From: Massilia sp. Root133
GTDB taxonomy: Bacteria; Pseudomonadota; Gammaproteobacteria; Burkholderiales; Burkholderiaceae_D
Direction of reading: 5' to 3'
Assembly (NCBI RefSeq): GCF_001426525.1
Contig: NZ_LMEW01000032.1
Span: forward strand, 351,113 to 415,112
DNA: 64,000 bases
Both the position numbers and the translations under genes were made by a program. Positions 60,859 to 64,000 of the stretch are shown here, in pieces. Position 1 is the stretch's first letter, and every line of letters begins with the position of its first letter. The notes beneath the pieces were generated by a model. It ran no database searches. It saw nothing but the letters and a program-made list of their open reading frames with translations, and was not told the origin of the DNA.

Positions 60859-61656
60859 TCAGGCATGCGCGAGTCGGGCCAGCTCCGCCTCGGTGAAACC
60901 GGCCTGGCGGCGCGCTTCCACGTTGAAGGGGCCCTTCAGCACGGGCGCCTTGTACTGCACCGTCAGCGCATCGTAGGTGGCGACCGGTTCCAGGCCGCGC
61001 TGGGCGCAGAGATAAAAATACCAGCGGTTGCCGATTTCCACGTGACCCACCTCGTCGCGCAGCAGCACGTCGAGGATGCGCGCGGCCGCGTCGTCGCCGG
61101 CCTGCGCCAGCTTCGCGCGCAGCGGCGGGATCGCATCCAGGCCGCGCGCTTCCATCGTGCGCGGCACGAGGGCCATGCGCGCGAGGACGTCGCCGCTCGT
61201 CTTGGCGACCATCTCCCACAGGCTGTCGTGGCCGGGAAAATCGCCATAGGCCCAGCCGAGCGTGCGCAGATGCGCCGCCAGCAGCGTGAAATGATGGGCT
61301 TCCTCGGCCGCGACGCGCAGCCAGTCCGTGTAGTAGGCGTCCGGCATGCCCGGGAAGCGCCAGATCGCGTCCAGCGCGAGGTTGACGGCATTGAACTCGA
61401 TGTGGGCCAGCGCGTGGACGAGCATTGCGCGGCCTTCATCCGTCGCCATCGAGCGGCGGCCGACGAGGCGCGGCGGCACGAGTTCCGGCCGCGCGGGACG
61501 GCCCGGAATGGCCGCGTCGCCCGCCTTCAGCACGGCGCCGCTGTCGAGCGGCACCGCCCCGGCGCGGCAAGCGTCGGCCAGCGCGGCCACGCCCGCCGTC
61601 TTGGCGGCGGCATCCATCTCGATCAGTAATTCCAGCGCGCGGTCGCGAAGCGCCAT
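60859..61656 (-). CDS. ferritin-like DUF455 protein (MiaE-like fold)
   Basis: A 265-residue all-helical di-iron protein. Metal-ligand motifs: HALAHIEFNAVNLALD, AAEEAHHFTLLAAHL, and RDEVGHVEIGNRWY, two Glu-x2-His pairs plus additional Glu/His. Such DUF455 proteins are found widely and are proposed oxygenases or oxidases related to MiaE. GAGGA six bases before the ATG supports the start. It lies 4 bp upstream of polB. Confidence 0.88.
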   Translation of the reverse strand: MALRDRALELLIEMDAAAKTAGVAALADACRAGAVPLDSGAVLKAGDAAIPGRPARPELVPPRLVGRRSMATDEGRAMLVHALAHIEFNAVNLALDAIWRFPGMPDAYYTDWLRVAAEEAHHFTLLAAHLRTLGWAYGDFPGHDSLWEMVAKTSGDVLARMALVPRTMEARGLDAIPPLRAKLAQAGDDAAARILDVLLRDEVGHVEIGNRWYFYLCAQRGLEPVATYDALTVQYKAPVLKGPFNVEARRQAGFTEAELARLAHA

Positions 61657-61719
61657 CGTGGTCCTCTGCGGCAAAAGGCAGCAGTTTACCATTCGGCGCC
61701 CCACGGCGCGCGACAGCCC

Positions 61720-62274
61720 TTACTGTTGCTGCTGCTGGACCGGCACCGTGCTGCCTTGCGGCGGCTGGTCGGACGCGCGGTTGTCCGACGGGTCCACGCG
61801 CGGCGGCGGCAGGCCGCCCGCCTGGCCGGCGCTCGGCGGCATCGCGTCGTCCTTGCCGTCGACGGTGCCCGTACCGGAGCCGGTCGCGCCCATGCTGGAG
61901 CTGCCGTAAGCAGTGCTGCCGGACGACTGGTCAGGCGTCGCCGGGGCCGTCGTCGTCGAGACGACGCGCTCCGTCACCTCGCCGCGCGGGGCCTGGGCCA
62001 GCAGCCGCGGCGCGTTCGTCATGTCGCGTTGATAGATCTGGCGCGCTTCCTTCAGGCAGGACGTACGGTGGGCGGACGATTTCTTCTTGCACGCCGTCTG
62101 CTGCTCGGCGTACGCCGCGTTGATTTCCTTCTTCAGCGTGGCCATGCGCTGGGCTTTGGTCTTGTCGCCCTGCGTCCACCGCGCCGGATCTTTTGCCGCC
62201 ATCGCGGGCGAACCGGCCGCGCACAGCGCGCACGCCAGCGCGACGCCGCGCAGGATACATGTTGCTTTGCTCAT
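61720..62274 (-). CDS. exported low-complexity hypothetical protein
   Basis: A 184-residue protein with a signal peptide (ending GSPAMAAKD), a basic helical N-terminal half with a cysteine pair (QQTACKKKSSAHRTSCLKE, possibly a disulfide) and an extended Ser/Gly/Thr/Pro-rich tail ending in a run of five glutamines. The helical part is like small PsiF-type phosphate-starvation periplasmic proteins (repeated K-x-x-C patterns), but this is only suggestive. Confidence 0.65.
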   Translation of the reverse strand: MSKATCILRGVALACALCAAGSPAMAAKDPARWTQGDKTKAQRMATLKKEINAAYAEQQTACKKKSSAHRTSCLKEARQIYQRDMTNAPRLLAQAPRGEVTERVVSTTTAPATPDQSSGSTAYGSSSMGATGSGTGTVDGKDDAMPPSAGQAGGLPPPRVDPSDNRASDQPPQGSTVPVQQQQQ

Positions 62275-62410
62275 CTCGACCTCCTGATTCCAATAAGGCG
62301 ACGCCGACCGGCGTCAGCCGGAACCCCGCCCGGATCGACGGGTACGGGACCAGTATAGTGCGGGAGCCTGGATGACCTGCGTTCCTTTCCCCTTGTCAAA
62401 TAAATACCGG

Positions 62411-62428
62411 ATGTTTCAACAGAAACAT
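62411..62428. promoter_or_regulatory. 18-bp palindrome upstream of GH53
   Basis: ATGTTTC-AACA-GAAACAT is a perfect inverted repeat with 7-bp arms, 120 bases upstream of the GH53 start in the 274-bp space shared with the divergent exported protein gene. It does not match the LacI-type sites of the xylan regulon and is likely the operator of a different regulator for the galactan module. Confidence 0.5.
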
Positions 62429-62548
62429 TGCCGCCATACGAATATTTCATAGGTGACGCGAAAAATGGATAGGGTGCGCATGGCTTTTCCTGCCTAGAAT
62501 CCCGGTTTGCTGCCAGCATGACAATAACGATAACGACTACGGAGACCG

Positions 62549-63553
62549 ATGAAGCACGCCTTTTCCGCCCTTGCGACCTGTCTTGTGCTCGGCGCTCCCT
62601 GCGCGCACGCGGCCGACACGCACTTCGCCAAGGGCGCCGACGTCGGCTGGGTCAGCGAAATGGAAGCGGCCGGCCGGGTGTTCCGCAACCGCGACGGCAA
62701 GACCGGCGACCTGTACGCCATCCTGAAGGAACAGGGCATGGATGCCATCCGCGTGCGCGCGTGGGTGAACCCGCAGGACGGCTGGAACGGCACGGCGGAC
62801 GTCGTCGCGAAAGCGAAGCGCGCCACGGCCGCCGGCCTGCGCGTCATGATCGATTTCCATTACAGCGATTCCTGGGCCGACCCGCAGCAGCAGACGAAAC
62901 CGAAGGCCTGGGCCGGCTACACCGTGCCGCAACTGGCCGACGCCGTCGCGGCGCACACGCGGTCCGTGCTGACCGCCCTGCGCGACGCGGGCGTCACGCC
63001 CACCTGGGTCCAGGTCGGCAACGAGACCCGCACCGGCCTGCTGTGGCCCGAAGGCGACGCGACGAAGCACATGGACAACTACGCGCGCTTCGTCGACAGC
63101 GGCTACGGCGCCGTCAAGCAGGTGTTCCCGGACGCGATCGTGATCGTCCATGTCGACAACTGCCACGACAACGCCACGTTCCGCTGGAACTTCGACGGCC
63201 TGAAGGCGCACGGCGCGCGCTTCGACATGATCGGCGTGTCGTCGTACCCGACGACCGCAAAGAACCACACGTGGCAAAGCGCCACGGCCGCCTGCCTCGC
63301 CAACCTCAACGACATGGTGCACCGCTATGGCAAGCCGGTGATCCTTTCGGAGGTCGGCGTGCCCTGGGACCACCCGGACGGCAAGGCGGTCATCGCCGAC
63401 CTGATCGCCAAGGCGCGCGCCGTCGATGGCGGCATGGCACGCGGCGTGTTTTATTGGGAGCCCGAGGCTTACGACTGGAAGGGCTATCCGATGGGCGCCT
63501 TTGACCGCGGCGGCAAGCCGACCGCGATCATGGACGCCTTCCTGGAGCGCTGA
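62549..63553 (+). CDS. GH53 endo-beta-1,4-galactanase
   Basis: A 334-residue exported enzyme (signal peptide ending CAHAADT) that cleaves arabinogalactan type I. GH53 features: FAKGADVGWVSEMEA, VRAWVNP, LRVMIDFHYSDSWADP, the acid/base Glu159 in VQVGNETRTGLLWPEG and the nucleophile Glu268 in PVILSEVGVPW, then RGVFYWEPEAYDW. It has no extra modules. The next gene, 29 bp downstream, is a sugar:sodium symporter, probably importing the released galactose or galacto-oligosaccharides. Confidence 0.94.
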   Translation: MKHAFSALATCLVLGAPCAHAADTHFAKGADVGWVSEMEAAGRVFRNRDGKTGDLYAILKEQGMDAIRVRAWVNPQDGWNGTADVVAKAKRATAAGLRVMIDFHYSDSWADPQQQTKPKAWAGYTVPQLADAVAAHTRSVLTALRDAGVTPTWVQVGNETRTGLLWPEGDATKHMDNYARFVDSGYGAVKQVFPDAIVIVHVDNCHDNATFRWNFDGLKAHGARFDMIGVSSYPTTAKNHTWQSATAACLANLNDMVHRYGKPVILSEVGVPWDHPDGKAVIADLIAKARAVDGGMARGVFYWEPEAYDWKGYPMGAFDRGGKPTAIMDAFLER

Positions 63554-63582
63554 AACGCGCGAATCACAACCGAGACAAACCT

Positions 63583-64000
63583 ATGAATCTGATTTCCCGC
63601 CTCGACACCATTGTCTTCCTGTTCTACTTCGTCGTCGTCGCCGGCTACGGCCTGTGGGTCTACCGCCGCAAAAAGAGCGCCAACACCTCCGCCTCGCACG
63701 ACTACTTCCTGGCCGAAGGCTCGCTCACGTGGTGGGCCATCGGCGCCTCGCTGATCGCGTCCAACATCTCCGCCGAGCAGTTCATCGGCATGAGCGGTTC
63801 GGGCTTTCGCATCGGCATGGCCATCGCCGTGTACGAACTGATGGCCGCCGCCACGCTCGTCATCGTCGCCGTGTTCTTCATGCCGGTCTACCTGAAGAAC
63901 CGCATCTACACGATGCCCCAGTTCCTCGAACAGCGCTACGGCAAGGCCGTCGCCACGACGATGGCGCTGTTCTGGCTCGGCCTGTACGTCGTCGTCAACC
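63583..64000 (+). CDS. sodium:solute symporter (SGLT type), N-terminal part only
   Basis: The gene runs off the right edge after 139 codons. Four hydrophobic helices are visible; motifs are those of SSS-family sugar transporters: DYFLAEGSLTWWAIGASLIA, SNISAEQFIGMSGSGF with the sodium-site serine/asparagine, and YTMPQFLEQRYG. Similar proteins transport galactose, glucose or related sugars. The gene is in operon position 29 bp after GH53. Confidence 0.87.
   Translation, partial: MNLISRLDTIVFLFYFVVVAGYGLWVYRRKKSANTSASHDYFLAEGSLTWWAIGASLIASNISAEQFIGMSGSGFRIGMAIAVYELMAAATLVIVAVFFMPVYLKNRIYTMPQFLEQRYGKAVATTMALFWLGLYVVVN

Overview
The window is about 64 kb of G+C-rich DNA in which almost every base is coding. 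The gene content suggests a free-living Gram-negative plant-polysaccharide degrader of the Oxalobacteraceae (Massilia/Duganella type, Betaproteobacteria): a TonB-dependent receptor of the Xanthomonas/Caulobacter class, an oxidative pentose pathway, CheV, a dadRAX-like cluster, DNA polymerase II, and c-di-GMP enzymes. The taxon is inferred from this content and has not been tested.

Region 1 (1-22.5 kb, plus 26.8-32.4 kb) is a hemicellulose-utilisation locus. Outside or in the envelope, GH74, GH10, GH67, GH115, GH27, GH3 and GH2 enzymes, an SGNH esterase and a TonB receptor take xyloglucan or glucuronoxylan apart and import oligomers. Inside, a minus-strand operon (GH3, then xylX, xylB, a lactonase and xylD; GH2 follows after a hairpin) together with a convergent alpha-ketoglutarate semialdehyde dehydrogenase forms a complete Weimberg pathway from D-xylose to 2-oxoglutarate. 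A glucarate dehydratase handles the glucuronate side chain. A LacI-family repressor (16915-18027) sits in the middle. Copies of a TGKTNGCGCTAMCA-like palindrome lie in front of the 276-2192/TonB pair, the GH3 operon, lacI itself, GH67 and the esterase/gudD pair, which points to a single xylose-type regulon. The GH115-esterase-gudD cassette is bracketed by two inverted copies of a ~126-bp palindromic repeat.

Region 2 (23-49 kb) is mostly housekeeping and signalling: a membrane diguanylate cyclase, arfB, two cyanophycinase-like S51 peptidases, a PAS-GGDEF-EAL protein, CheV, a MYG1-family protein, an Lrp-dadA-dadX cluster, a GH62 arabinofuranosidase of visibly lower G+C, a CmcJ-like oxygenase with a 2-hydroxychromene-2-carboxylate isomerase-like protein under a LysR, an NhaR-like LysR, and TerC with a TerB-like protein.

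Region 3 (49-62 kb) has small stress and accessory genes (an AhpD-like protein behind an ECF41-type promoter, VOC, an ArsR-SRPBCC pair), a low-G+C patch at 52.5-54.5 kb with a transposase remnant and a putative zinc-dependent lipoprotein, an AraC-arginase cluster, a cytochrome c, YciH, DNA polymerase II and a ferritin-like protein.

Region 4 (62.3 kb to the end) opens a second glycan module: a GH53 endo-galactanase followed by a sodium:solute symporter cut by the window edge. No rRNA, tRNA or CRISPR array was seen.
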